A DNA stretch of 34,337 bases. Origin: Synechococcus sp. RedBA-s. Its GTDB lineage: Bacteria; Cyanobacteriota; Cyanobacteriia; PCC-6307; Cyanobiaceae. A program made the position numbers and the translations under genes. Location of the stretch: positions 1-34,337 of the forward strand of contig NZ_JAGQBF010000027.1 in the NCBI RefSeq assembly GCF_024345495.1. Reading direction: 5' to 3'. Shown here piece by piece: positions 8,542 to 16,405 of the stretch. Under the pieces are notes generated by a model. That model was not told the DNA's origin. It made no database searches and worked only from the letters and a program-made list of their open reading frames with translations. Within the stretch, counting starts at the first letter, position 1; each line of letters starts with the position of its first letter.

Positions 8542-8600
8542 CTCCTGAGTGCTCAGGGCCTGTAGGACCGAACCGTCCTACATCGGACCGGGCCGATGTC
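8542..8600 (-). promoter_or_regulatory. petF leader with three adjacent inverted repeats, two mutually exclusive
   Basis: CCTGAG/CTCAGG (8544-8557), an 8-bp repeat TGTAGGAC/GTCCTACA (8561-8582) and ACATCGG/CCGATGT (8580-8599) lie in the 80 bp before the petF start. The last two share bases 8580-8582, so only one of them can form at a time in RNA. Function is not known; a structured 5' leader is inferred. Confidence 0.45.
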
Positions 8601-8647
8601 GGCGTTCCTGGCGGCGCAGCCCCGGAAGCCCAATCAAAGGGTGAGCA

Positions 8648-8668
8648 CGCATAAGCGTGATTTATGCG
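8648..8668. repeat. 7-bp perfect palindrome at the prmA stop
   Basis: CGCATAA (8648-8654) and TTATGCG (8662-8668) flank a 7-base loop. The prmA stop codon (complement of 8662-8664) sits in the right arm. There is no T-run beyond it, so it may be a weak prmA terminator or a protein-binding site upstream of petF. Confidence 0.45.
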
Positions 8669-9603
8669 ACATCTACGGGGATCACAGCCCGGCACCACTG
8701 GATCTGCAGCAGTCCCCAGACGCCCTGGGAGGCCACCAGCTCGGCTCTCCAGCCCTCCAGAGCCAGCAGCCGGCAGAGCTCCTCGGCCTGGTCCACCAGC
8801 AGGCCGCTGAGCAGGCCAACGCCGGCTGGTGCCAGCAGGGAGCGGAACTGGCCGGCCAGTTCGGCGATCACCGGCGCAAGGATGTTGCAGAGCAGCAGAT
8901 CGGCCGGTCCGGCCTCCCCCAGCAGGACCGCCAGCTCCAGGGCCGATCCCTCCACCACCTGCAACGGCCCACCGGGCCGCACGGGAGAGCCGTTGAGCTC
9001 AGCGTTGCTGGTCGTGGCCCGCACCGCCAGTGGGTCGGTGTCGGCCGCGGCCACGCAGCGGGCCCCCAGGCGCAGGGCACCGAGGCCGAGGATGCCACTG
9101 CCGCAGCCCAGATCGGCCACCCGCTGATCAATCGGCGCCAGCCGCTCCATCGCTTCAAGGCAGAGGCGGGTGGTCGGATGACTGCCGGTGCCGAAGGCGC
9201 TGCCGGGATCGATCCGGATGAGCTCACGGCCGGCGTACTCCACCGGCGGCTCCAGCCAGGCGGGCAGGATCAGCAGGCGCTCGCCCACCGGATCGGGCTG
9301 CCAGTGGCGCTTCCAGCTGAGGCTCCAGTCCTCCTCGTCCTGCAGCGCCCAGGTCAGGGGGGGCAGGTCGATGGCGAAGGGCTCGGTGAGGCGCTGCAGC
9401 TCCTCGGCCAGCCGCAACCGCTCCGGCTGGGGCCAGTCGACCTCCGGCAGCCAGGCCACCAGCTGATGCTCCCTGGGCTGATCAGGGCTGAACTGGATGG
9501 CCACCCGGCGGATGCCGAGGGAGGGCAGCTTCCAGAGCAGCGATTCCTCCAGCTCGGGAGGAGCCTCCATCTCCAGACGCCACCAGCGGGGAGCCGGGGA
9601 CAT
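8662..9603 (-). CDS. prmA: ribosomal protein L11 methyltransferase
   Basis: Methylates ribosomal protein L11 using SAM. The 313-residue protein has the PrmA signature DPGSAFGTGSHPTTRLCLEAM followed by VADLGCGSGILGLGALRLGA (motif I) and LLCNILAPVI, the NIL-A substrate motif of protein and RNA methyltransferases. The N-terminal region is divergent, as is usual for the L11-recognition domain. The ATG at 9603 begins MSPAPRWWRLEME. It lies 11 bp downstream of serA, so the two are very likely one transcript. The palindrome at its stop precedes petF. Confidence 0.95.
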   Translation of the reverse strand: MSPAPRWWRLEMEAPPELEESLLWKLPSLGIRRVAIQFSPDQPREHQLVAWLPEVDWPQPERLRLAEELQRLTEPFAIDLPPLTWALQDEEDWSLSWKRHWQPDPVGERLLILPAWLEPPVEYAGRELIRIDPGSAFGTGSHPTTRLCLEAMERLAPIDQRVADLGCGSGILGLGALRLGARCVAAADTDPLAVRATTSNAELNGSPVRPGGPLQVVEGSALELAVLLGEAGPADLLLCNILAPVIAELAGQFRSLLAPAGVGLLSGLLVDQAEELCRLLALEGWRAELVASQGVWGLLQIQWCRAVIPVDVA

Positions 9604-9614
9604 TGCAGCGGCGC

Positions 9615-11201
9615 TCAGAGCGTGACCGGATGGGCTTCCTGGATGCCATTGATCTCGTGGATCGAGATCAGCAGGCTGGGGGGGATCGGATCGTCGAGGC
9701 TGAGCACCATCACCGCATCGCCGCGGACGATGCGGCGGCCCACCTGCATCGAGGCGATGTTGACGTTGTGCTCGCCCAGCAGCGAGCCGATGTTGCCGAT
9801 GATCCCGGGCATGTCGCGGTGGCGGGTGATCAGCATGTGCCGGGTGGGCATCACGTTGACGGGGAACTCATCGATGGTGGTGATGCGCAGGTCGCCGTCG
9901 GCGAACACCGCTCCGGTGACGCTGTGGCTGCCCTGGCCGCCGCGGCAGGTCAGCTGCAGCGAGCCTCCGGCGAAGTCACGGCTGGCGTCGTCCTTGACCT
10001 CCAGCACGTGGATGCCGCGGCTGCGGGCTTCGATGCCGGCATTGACATAGTTGATGCGATCGCCGAGGGCGCTGGAGAGCAGGCCCTTGAGGGCGGCCAC
10101 CACCAGCGGCTGGGAGGGATGGTGGGCGAATTCGCCCTGGAGCCGCACCTCCAGGTCTTGGATCGAGCCCCCAGCCAGCTGACTGAGCAGCAGCCCGAGG
10201 GTCTCGGCCAGCTGCAGGTGGGGCTTGAGCCGCTCCATCACCTCCGGGGTCAGACCGGGGATGTTCACGGCGCTGCGGGCGGGCAGCCCCAGCAGCACGT
10301 CGCGGATCTGTTCGGCCACATCGACCGACACGTTCTCCTGGGCTTCCTCGGTGGAGGCACCCAGGTGGGGGGTGAGGATCAGGCGGTCATTCACCCGGCG
10401 CAGGGGGGAGTCGGCCTCCAAGGGCTCGTTGCCATAGACATCGAGGGCAGCGCCGGCGATGGTGCCGGAGCTGACGGCCTCGGCCAGTGCCTTCTCATCG
10501 ACGATGCCTCCGCGGGCACAGTTGACCAGCCGCGCCGTGGACTTCATCGTCGCCAGCAGCTCCGCGTTCACCAGGTTCTCGGTGTCGGGGGTGCGGGGCA
10601 GGTGCAGGCTGATGAAATCGGCTTCGGCGAAGAGCGGACCGATCGCCATCAGGCGAACCTGCAGCACCTGGGCGCGCTCGGCTGAGATGTAGGGGTCGTA
10701 GGCCAGCACCTCCATGCCCATGGCCTTGGCGACGCGGGCCACGTGGGAGCCGATCTTGCCCAGCCCCACCACGCCCAGCTTTTTCTTATAGAGCTCATTG
10801 CCGACGTACTTCTTGCGCTCCCAGCCGCCAGCCATGGTGCTGACGTGGGCCTGGGGCACGTGGCGGGAGAGGGCCAGCATCATCGCCAGCGCATGCTCGG
10901 CGGCCGCAATCGTGTTGCCCTCCGGCGAGTTCACCACCAGCACGCCCCGTTGGGTGGCGGCCTCCACATCGACGTTGTCGACACCGACGCCGGCGCGGCC
11001 GATGATTTTCAAGCGAGTGGCGGCCTCGATGATGGCGGCGGTCACCTGGGTGCCGGAGCGGATCATCAGGGCGTCGTAGTCGCCGATGATCTGCAGCAGC
11101 TGCTCCGGGGCCAGCCCCGTTCGCACATCCACCTGGGCCACCTGGGAGAGGATGTCGATACCCGTCTGGTCGATGGGATCAGAAACCAGAACCTTTGTCA
11201 T
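9615..11201 (-). CDS. serA: D-3-phosphoglycerate dehydrogenase (long form with ACT domain)
   Basis: First step of serine synthesis: oxidises 3-phosphoglycerate to 3-phosphohydroxypyruvate with NAD. The 528-residue product starts MTKVLVSDPIDQTG and has the NAD-binding VVGLGKIGSHVA loop (about 144-155), the dehydrogenase signature with VNCARGGIVDE, the catalytic HLGASTEEAQ stretch, an intervening domain, and a C-terminal ACT domain (MLITRHRDMPGIIGNIGSLLG) for serine feedback. Length fits the long bacterial and plastid type. The frame is open upstream to 11366, but the conserved N-terminus fixes 11201. An 18-bp palindrome lies 24 bp upstream of the start. Confidence 0.97.
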   Translation of the reverse strand: MTKVLVSDPIDQTGIDILSQVAQVDVRTGLAPEQLLQIIGDYDALMIRSGTQVTAAIIEAATRLKIIGRAGVGVDNVDVEAATQRGVLVVNSPEGNTIAAAEHALAMMLALSRHVPQAHVSTMAGGWERKKYVGNELYKKKLGVVGLGKIGSHVARVAKAMGMEVLAYDPYISAERAQVLQVRLMAIGPLFAEADFISLHLPRTPDTENLVNAELLATMKSTARLVNCARGGIVDEKALAEAVSSGTIAGAALDVYGNEPLEADSPLRRVNDRLILTPHLGASTEEAQENVSVDVAEQIRDVLLGLPARSAVNIPGLTPEVMERLKPHLQLAETLGLLLSQLAGGSIQDLEVRLQGEFAHHPSQPLVVAALKGLLSSALGDRINYVNAGIEARSRGIHVLEVKDDASRDFAGGSLQLTCRGGQGSHSVTGAVFADGDLRITTIDEFPVNVMPTRHMLITRHRDMPGIIGNIGSLLGEHNVNIASMQVGRRIVRGDAVMVLSLDDPIPPSLLISIHEINGIQEAHPVTL

Positions 11202-11224
11202 GACCCGGGGCACAGAGAGAGGTG

Positions 11225-11242
11225 GTCTGGAGAATTCCAGAC
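11225..11242. promoter_or_regulatory. 18-bp palindrome upstream of serA
   Basis: GTCTGGA (11225-11231) and TCCAGAC (11236-11242) flank GAAT, giving an 18-bp near-perfect dyad in the divergent serA spacer, 24-41 bp from the serA ATG. It could be a regulator site or an RNA hairpin in the 5' leader. The binding protein is unknown. Confidence 0.35.
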
Positions 11243-11349
11243 GCTGCCGGGGGTGAAGTGTAGTGAGCGGTGGCCACGACACCCCCCCACCAACGCCGAG
11301 AATCAGGCCTTTAGGGCGCTCGGTCTTGGGACTGTCGGTGGTGGTGGTG

Positions 11350-11829
11350 ATGAAGGACCGGCGCAAGCTGCAGCGGTTGCGCGATCAGCTCACTGAACTC
11401 CGGCCCGCCCCGAGGGTGCTGATGGCCCTTGGGGAAGGGGAGGCCAGCATCAATTCCGTCGAGATGCTCAATCCGGCTCTGGCCCGGCAGAGGCGGCAGC
11501 GCAGCATGGTGCGCTGGCTGATGCCGTTCGGCTTCTTCGCTGGACTGATGTTCACCTTCATCACCGACCTTCACACCTTTTCCTTCGCCGGCACCTACGG
11601 CGAACCCGTGATCGGCGGACTCCTGGGCATGGGCTCCGGCTGGATGGGCAGCTACGCCGCAGCCGCCAGCGTCCGCTCCGAGGCCGACGACCGCATCCGC
11701 AGCCTGCGCAACCGCCTGGAGGAAGGCAGCTGGCTGCTGCTGGTGGAGAGCAGCCCTGGGCAGGAGATTCCCTGGCTGATGATTCAGCAGTCCGGTCCCC
11801 AGGCGGTGGTGCGCCTGGGCGAAGGATGA
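11350..11829 (+). CDS. conserved cyanobacterial two-helix membrane protein, function unknown
   Basis: From the ATG at 11350 the product is 159 residues. It has a basic N-terminus (MKDRRKLQRLRDQL), a first hydrophobic span MPFGFFAGLMFTFIT, a second glycine-rich span EPVIGGLLGMGSGWMGSYAAAA, then a soluble tail that includes RIRSLRNRLEEGSWLLLVES. The two-helix pattern with FITDLHTF between spans is familiar from picocyanobacterial hypothetical proteins, but I know no function. In-frame GTG codons and an ATG at 11263 lie just upstream, so the N-terminus is uncertain. Its stop overlaps the next start in ATGA (11826-11829), so it is translationally coupled to the PSII S4-domain gene and may share its context. 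Confidence 0.75.
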   Translation: MKDRRKLQRLRDQLTELRPAPRVLMALGEGEASINSVEMLNPALARQRRQRSMVRWLMPFGFFAGLMFTFITDLHTFSFAGTYGEPVIGGLLGMGSGWMGSYAAAASVRSEADDRIRSLRNRLEEGSWLLLVESSPGQEIPWLMIQQSGPQAVVRLGEG

Positions 11830-12620
11830 GCCGCACGCCCCCCGGCGCCGAGCTGCTGCGCGGCAGCCACGATCCTGACGCCCTCGGACCGCTGATCGCC
11901 CTGGCCGAGCAGGCCCTGCGCGACTGGCAGCCCCACTGGTCGGGGTTCCTCTCCGCTGTGGTCCGGGAGGAGGCGATGGAGCGCCTCGGCAGCCTCAGCG
12001 AGCTGCAGCTGGAGGCCGAGGGCGGCAGGCCCCAGGCCGAACGCTGCCGGCTGCTGCTGCAGCGCCACGACCTGGCAGATGGCTCTCCCTCCCCAGCGGC
12101 GCCCCTGGCGGGGCTGGAGGTCAGCGGCAACTTTCTCTTTGATCCAGCCGAGCCTGGCGATGTGCGCAGCGCCCTGCTGGCCGCCGGTGCCCTCGACGGG
12201 GAGCTGGGCGATCTCTGGCTGCGCGGCGACCGGGGCGCCCAGGTGATCGTGGCCCCCGAGCTGGCCAACCGCCTGGGGGGGGGCAAGGCCGTGGTGCGCA
12301 GCGTGGAGGTGGTGCTGGAGGCCAGGGACCTGGATCAACTGCAGCCGCCCACCAGGCCCCAGCCCCGTCAGCTGGCCACGGTGGAGGCATCCCTGCGCCT
12401 GGATGCGGTGGCCTCGGCGGGGTTCGGCCTCTCCCGCAGCCGCATGGCCGAACTGGTGCGCAGCGGCGCCACCCGCGTGAACTGGCAGCCGGTGACCACC
12501 CCCAGCCGTGACCTCAGAGCCGGGGACCGCATCCAGCTGGACAACCGCGGCGAGCTGACGGTGCTCTCGATCCAGGCCACCAAGCGCCAGCGCTGGCGGC
12601 TGGAACTTCAACGCCACTGA
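11826..12620 (+). CDS. photosystem II S4-domain RNA-binding protein
   Basis: A 264-residue YlmH-like protein. The C-terminal S4 RNA-binding domain runs roughly from residue 190 (LDAVASAGFGLSRSRMAELVRSGATRVNW) to the end; the N-terminal two thirds is the YlmH-type domain. Cyanobacterial and plastid members are annotated as photosystem II S4-domain proteins, and the Gram-positive relative YlmH works in division and ribosome rescue contexts. No membrane span is seen. It starts in an ATGA overlap with the membrane protein upstream and ends about 105 bp before the tRNA-Val gene. Family assignment is good; the molecular role is inferred only from homologues. Confidence 0.88.
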   Translation: MSRTPPGAELLRGSHDPDALGPLIALAEQALRDWQPHWSGFLSAVVREEAMERLGSLSELQLEAEGGRPQAERCRLLLQRHDLADGSPSPAAPLAGLEVSGNFLFDPAEPGDVRSALLAAGALDGELGDLWLRGDRGAQVIVAPELANRLGGGKAVVRSVEVVLEARDLDQLQPPTRPQPRQLATVEASLRLDAVASAGFGLSRSRMAELVRSGATRVNWQPVTTPSRDLRAGDRIQLDNRGELTVLSIQATKRQRWRLELQRH

Positions 12621-12640
12621 GAGGCGGCAGGGCCGACTGC

Positions 12641-12646
12641 TAAGTT
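12641..12646 (+). promoter_or_regulatory. possible -10 element for tRNA-Val
   Basis: TAAGTT fits the TAnnnT form of picocyanobacterial -10 boxes and would place a start site near 12653, about 70 bases before the tRNA. No convincing -35 is seen. Confidence 0.3.
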
Positions 12647-12725
12647 GCCTGCTTCAATCCTGATGGCACCGAAAAGGAGCCAACCTCTCAGGATCGTATC
12701 GACGGAACTTCCAGGTTCCGAACCC

Positions 12726-12797
12726 GGGCGATTAGCTCAGAGGTAGAGCACTACCTTGACACGGTAGGAGTCACTGGTTCGATTCCAGTATCGCCCA
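12726..12797 (+). tRNA. tRNA-Val (anticodon GAC)
   Basis: A 72-nt cloverleaf. Acceptor GGGCGAT pairs with ATCGCCC; the D-arm is GCTC...GAGC; the anticodon stem CTACC/GGTAG encloses TTGACAC with anticodon GAC; there is a five-base variable loop; the T-arm is ACTGG-TTCGATT-CCAGT; the discriminator is A. The CCA end is not encoded, so it must be added after 3' processing, consistent with the rnz gene in the window. It reads GUC and GUU codons. Confidence 0.96.
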
Positions 12798-12824
12798 CTG
12801 AATCCTCTGCCCCAGGAGTTCAGA

Positions 12825-14216
12825 ATGCCCAGCTCGTCACACCCCCTGGCGGTGGTGATCGGTCTGGGGCGTTCTGGCAGCGGCGCAGCCCGCCTTCTGC
12901 AGGCCAGCGGCCAGCGGGTGCTGGTGCTGGAGAGCCGCCGCACCCCGGAGCTGGAGCAGCAAGCCACCGCCCTGCGCGCCGCGGGGGTGGAGGTGCAGCT
13001 GGGGCGATCCCTGAACGATGAGTGCTTCAGCCAGCTCCAGCCAGGCTGTGACCGGGTGGTGGTGAGCCCAGGCATCCGCTGGGATCATCCGGTGCTAGAG
13101 GCCCTGAGGGATCGGGGCGTGGGGGTCTGCGGCGAGATGTCGGTGGCCTGGGAGGCCAGTGGCGCCATCCCCTGGATCGGCATCACCGGCACCAACGGCA
13201 AGACCACCGTCACCCATCTGCTCAGTCATCTGCTCAACCACGCCGGGCTCGATGCACCGATGGTGGGCAATGTCGGGATCTCGGCCGCCGAATTGCTGCT
13301 GGAGCGCCAAGGCCCCGCGGCCAGCCCACCCGACTGGCTGGTGGTGGAGCTGAGCAGCTACCAGATCGAAGCGTCGGCGGAGCTGGCACCACGCCTGGGC
13401 CTCTGGACCACCCTCACACCCGACCATCTGGAGCGGCACGGAACGCTGGAGGCCTACCGGGCGATCAAGCGCAGCCTGCTGGAGAACTGCAGCGAGCAAC
13501 TGCTCAATGGCGATGACGCCGACCTGCGCGCCCATGCCGGTAGCTGGGGGCGGGCCAGCTGGGTCACCGCCGGCGGCCGTGATCAGCTGGGTGCCGGCCT
13601 TCAGCCCAGTCTCTGGATCGACGACGGGGTGGTGACGGCAGCCTCAGGGCCGCTGTTCCCGGCCACCGCCCTGGGCCTGCCCGGGGCCCACAACCGTCAG
13701 AACCTGGTGCTGGCCGCCGCAGCCGCCCTCAGGCTGGGGCTGGAGCCGGCTGTGATCGAGGCCGCCCTGCGCAGCTTCCCCGGGGTGCCCCATCGCCTTG
13801 AGCAGATCCGCCTGTTGGATGGCGTGCGCTGGTTCAACGACAGCAAGGCCACTAACTATGACGCCGCCGAGGTGGGCCTCACGGCCGTGGAGGGGCCGGT
13901 GGTGGTGCTGGCTGGGGGTGAGATCAAGCAGGGTGATCCCGGGGCCTGGCTTCGGGCCCTCGGGCAGCAGGCAGCCGCTGTGGTGCTGTTCGGCGCGGCC
14001 CGGCAGGCCTTCGCCGAGCTGCTGAGCGGCAGCGGCTATGGGGGCACGGTGCAGCTGGTGGAAGGCCAGGCCCAGGCCGTGCCCCTGGCCCGGCAGCTGG
14101 CCCACCGCCTCGGCTGCCCCACGGTTCTGCTCTCACCGGCCTGCGCCAGCTTTGATCAATACGAGGATTTCGAAGCCCGTGGCGACCATTTCCGCGCCTT
14201 GGTTGACGCCCTCTGA
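12825..14216 (+). CDS. murD: UDP-N-acetylmuramoylalanine--D-glutamate ligase
   Basis: Cytoplasmic Mur ligase that adds D-glutamate to UDP-MurNAc-L-Ala in peptidoglycan synthesis, using ATP. The 463-residue protein has an N-terminal Rossmann-like UDP-binding domain (VVIGLGRSGSGAARLL), the ATP loop GTNGKTT (122-128), central ELSSYQIE, and the C-terminal FNDSKATNYDA and LSPACASFDQYEDFEARGDHF motifs specific to MurD. Length is normal. It starts 28 bp after the tRNA-Val gene, so it may be transcribed through it. A 9-bp inverted repeat begins at its stop codon. It is not in a dcw cluster, as is common in cyanobacteria. Confidence 0.97.
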   Translation: MPSSSHPLAVVIGLGRSGSGAARLLQASGQRVLVLESRRTPELEQQATALRAAGVEVQLGRSLNDECFSQLQPGCDRVVVSPGIRWDHPVLEALRDRGVGVCGEMSVAWEASGAIPWIGITGTNGKTTVTHLLSHLLNHAGLDAPMVGNVGISAAELLLERQGPAASPPDWLVVELSSYQIEASAELAPRLGLWTTLTPDHLERHGTLEAYRAIKRSLLENCSEQLLNGDDADLRAHAGSWGRASWVTAGGRDQLGAGLQPSLWIDDGVVTAASGPLFPATALGLPGAHNRQNLVLAAAAALRLGLEPAVIEAALRSFPGVPHRLEQIRLLDGVRWFNDSKATNYDAAEVGLTAVEGPVVVLAGGEIKQGDPGAWLRALGQQAAAVVLFGAARQAFAELLSGSGYGGTVQLVEGQAQAVPLARQLAHRLGCPTVLLSPACASFDQYEDFEARGDHFRALVDAL

Positions 14217-14240
14217 ACGTCCCCAGGACGCGGGACGTTC
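14215..14240. terminator. 9-bp perfect hairpin between convergent genes
   Basis: GAACGTCCC (14215-14223) pairs with GGGACGTTC (14232-14240), starting within the murD stop codon and lying 11 bp from the stop of the convergent membrane-protein gene. There is no U-tract on either strand. It probably stabilises or ends both transcripts. Confidence 0.45.
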
Positions 14241-14251
14241 CACCCCTGCGT

Positions 14252-14980
14252 TCACAACAGCCCAGTGCTGGCCTCCTCACGGGGCGAGAGGGGTGCACCG
14301 ATCTCCCAGGCGGCCAGATACTGCTGGATGAAGATCGCCGCTAGGGGAACGGTCAGCAGTACAGGCAGCAGGCAGAACAGGGCCGAAATGGCGATCAGCA
14401 AGGCCGAGAGCAACTCGTAGCCCACCAGTCCCCAGCTGTGGGAGTTGGTGAAGAGATCGTTGAAACAGGCCCGGAAGGCGGGCCAGAGCGGCTCCTCAGT
14501 GGTGAACACCCGCCGCACGTAGATGGGGGTGAGCGCCATCACGATCAGGCCTGGAATCACGCACAGCAGAATGCCAAGCCCGGTGGCGACGGAAACCAGC
14601 AACCCTGCCAGCACGTAGCGGCGGGGGTTGGCGCGCAGCAGGGCCAGGCTCTCCCGGTAGTTCAGATGATGTCCCGTGGCGAACCAGAGGGCCGGCAGGG
14701 CGGAGATCATCACCCCCAGCAGGCCCCCCACCACCTGATAGAGGAGCGTGAAGGGCAGGTTCAGCGCCGACGCCACCAGCTGGGTGACGCTCTCGCGCAG
14801 ATCAGCCGAGACACCGCCCGTCACCGCGGTGGCGATCAAGGTGGTGAGCAAGCTGATGACCACCGAGACCACCGCCAGCCCGATCACCGTGAGCTGTAAG
14901 GACAGATAGCTGCGCCAGTGGGTCTCAAATAGGTTCCAGGCCGACTGGAGGGTGGGTTTCGGTGCTGCTGAAGGGCCCAT
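14252..14980 (-). CDS. polytopic membrane protein, function unknown
   Basis: A 242-residue protein with about five or six hydrophobic spans. An N-terminal amphipathic AWNLFETHWRSYL segment leads into long hydrophobic stretches, with a LLCVIPGLIVMALTPIYVRRV segment and an AFRACFNDLF region before the last two spans. The IPG-containing span and following Ala-rich amphipathic helix recall DUF975/YciC-type integral membrane proteins, a broad group without a defined activity. No signal peptide or catalytic motif is visible. It is convergent with murD and divergent from the EVE-domain gene. A remotely similar protein is encoded at 15584-16405. Confidence 0.75.
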   Translation of the reverse strand: MGPSAAPKPTLQSAWNLFETHWRSYLSLQLTVIGLAVVSVVISLLTTLIATAVTGGVSADLRESVTQLVASALNLPFTLLYQVVGGLLGVMISALPALWFATGHHLNYRESLALLRANPRRYVLAGLLVSVATGLGILLCVIPGLIVMALTPIYVRRVFTTEEPLWPAFRACFNDLFTNSHSWGLVGYELLSALLIAISALFCLLPVLLTVPLAAIFIQQYLAAWEIGAPLSPREEASTGLL

Positions 14981-15075
14981 GACAATCCTCTCGGCAGGTT
15001 GCTCCTGATGCTGTCTAGGCCAGAGCGGGCCTAAGGGGACGCTCCAGCCAATTCAACCGACACAAACCCGCTCGA

Positions 15076-15081
15076 TACAAT
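15076..15081 (+). promoter_or_regulatory. probable -10 box upstream of the EVE-domain gene
   Basis: TACAAT lies 45 bp before the ATG at 15126. A weak TTCAAC at 15052-15057 sits 18 bp upstream as a possible -35. This is the best promoter-like sequence in the divergent spacer. Confidence 0.4.
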
Positions 15082-15125
15082 CAAGCTTCCCTGACCCAAC
15101 GGCCCTGCAGGGCTCCCCAGGCGAG

Positions 15126-15587
15126 ATGGCGTACTGGTTGATGAAAAGTGAGCCAGATGTGTTTGGCATCAGCCATCTCGAGCGCGACGGCAGCACCCTC
15201 TGGGATGGCATCCGCAATTACCAGGCGCGCAATTTCATGCGCAGCATGACGGTCGGTGATCAGGCTTTTTTCTACCACTCCAACACCAAGCCCCCCGGCA
15301 TCATCGGTCTGATGGAGGTGATCGAAACGGGGCTGATCGATCCCAGCCAGTTCGATCCGGCCTCGAACTACTTCGATGCGGCCTCCAGCCGCGAAGTCCC
15401 CCGCTGGGACTGCGTGCGCCTCGCCCACCGGCGCACCTATCCCCAGCTGCTCAGCCTGGAGGCATTGCGCAGCACCTTTGATGAGCAGGAGCTGCCGGTG
15501 GTGCGCCGGGGCAATCGCCTCTCGATCCTGCCGGTGCCCGAGGCCACGGCCCTGCGGCTGCTGGAGTTGCTGGATCCCGGCCGATGA
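15126..15587 (+). CDS. EVE-domain protein (THYN1-like)
   Basis: The 153-residue product is a single EVE domain of the PUA-like superfamily. It opens MAYWLMKSEPDVFGISHLE and contains TLWDGIRNYQARNFMRSMTVGD, AFFYHSNTKPPGIIGLMEV and the C-terminal LPVVRRGNRLSILPV, all conserved with the human thymocyte nuclear protein 1 group. EVE domains bind modified bases in nucleic acids, for example 5-methyl- or hydroxymethyl-cytosine; the target here is unknown. No restriction or modification genes are adjacent, so a defence role is not supported by context. The stop overlaps the next gene in ATGA (15584-15587). Confidence 0.93.
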   Translation: MAYWLMKSEPDVFGISHLERDGSTLWDGIRNYQARNFMRSMTVGDQAFFYHSNTKPPGIIGLMEVIETGLIDPSQFDPASNYFDAASSREVPRWDCVRLAHRRTYPQLLSLEALRSTFDEQELPVVRRGNRLSILPVPEATALRLLELLDPGR

Positions 15588-16405
15588 ACTCGGAGCCCCG
15601 AGGACCCGGGGCCCGGCTGGCGGATGGAGCTCGCGAGGCCATGGCCGCGATCCAGGCCATGCGGGGCTGGTTGAGGCAGGGACGCAGGGCTTACGGGCAA
15701 GCCCCCTGGCTGTTCAGTGGCTTCACGCTGATGGGCAGCAGCACCCAACTGCTGGGCCAATCGTTGCAGAACTGGGCCAGTGATGCCCTGGCGGTGGGGG
15801 AGGAACCCGTGGCGATCTCGATGGCCCTGATGCTGGCCGGGTTGCTGCTGAGCGTGGGAAGCCTTCTCTGGCTGAATGTGGGGCTGCTGCGGGGGGCCTG
15901 GATTGCCCTGGGCGGGCGACCGCCCCGGTTGGCCGAACTGGTGCGCTGGCAGACCGCCGCCATGGGCCGACTGCTGGCGGTGGCGCTGCTGCTGCTGCTG
16001 CTGAACCTGCTGATCGTCGCCACGGCCGGACTGGCGGCCGGTCTGGTGAGCCTGGTTCACCCGCTGCTGGCTGTGGTGCCCCTACTGATCGGCACCACCC
16101 TGCTGGGGGGCCTGTTCGTGACGCAGATCTTCCAACTGCCGCTGGCCGTGGCCGCTGGCCTCTCGCCCGTGGCCACGTTCCGCCACGGCCGGACCCTGAT
16201 GCCCTCCCATGGCTGGCAGCTGCTGGCCCTGAGCCTCAGCCTCAGCCTGATCGTCCTGCTGCCCTTGGGACTGGCCCTGCTGATCGCCTGGCCCCTGGCC
16301 GCGGGATGGCTGGTGGCCTGGCCCCTGGCCCTCTGCAGCCTGACGGCGGCCTACCAGGAGATCGTTGGCGCCGAAGACCGGACAGGCCTGGCAGGCGCCG
16401 CCTGA
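15584..16405 (+). CDS. polytopic membrane protein coupled to the EVE gene, function unknown
   Basis: A 273-residue protein. An Arg/Ala-rich N-terminal 45 residues precede about six very hydrophobic spans, including a run of eight leucines (VALLLLLLNLLIVA). A conserved-looking amphipathic stretch PVATFRHGRTLMPSHGWQLL comes before the last two spans. The layout is like that of the membrane protein at 14252-14980, and both may be distant members of one DUF975-like superfamily. Translation probably depends on the EVE gene because the ATG overlaps its stop. Its 3' end overlaps the convergent DUF2811 gene by 55 bp. No transport or enzyme motif is seen. Confidence 0.75.
   Translation: MNSEPRGPGARLADGAREAMAAIQAMRGWLRQGRRAYGQAPWLFSGFTLMGSSTQLLGQSLQNWASDALAVGEEPVAISMALMLAGLLLSVGSLLWLNVGLLRGAWIALGGRPPRLAELVRWQTAAMGRLLAVALLLLLLNLLIVATAGLAAGLVSLVHPLLAVVPLLIGTTLLGGLFVTQIFQLPLAVAAGLSPVATFRHGRTLMPSHGWQLLALSLSLSLIVLLPLGLALLIAWPLAAGWLVAWPLALCSLTAAYQEIVGAEDRTGLAGAA

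Noticed and set aside
15126-15587. EVE-domain gene as part of a defence or modification-dependent restriction system
   Set aside because: It is a stand-alone EVE protein next to a membrane protein and housekeeping genes, with no nuclease or methyltransferase partner.
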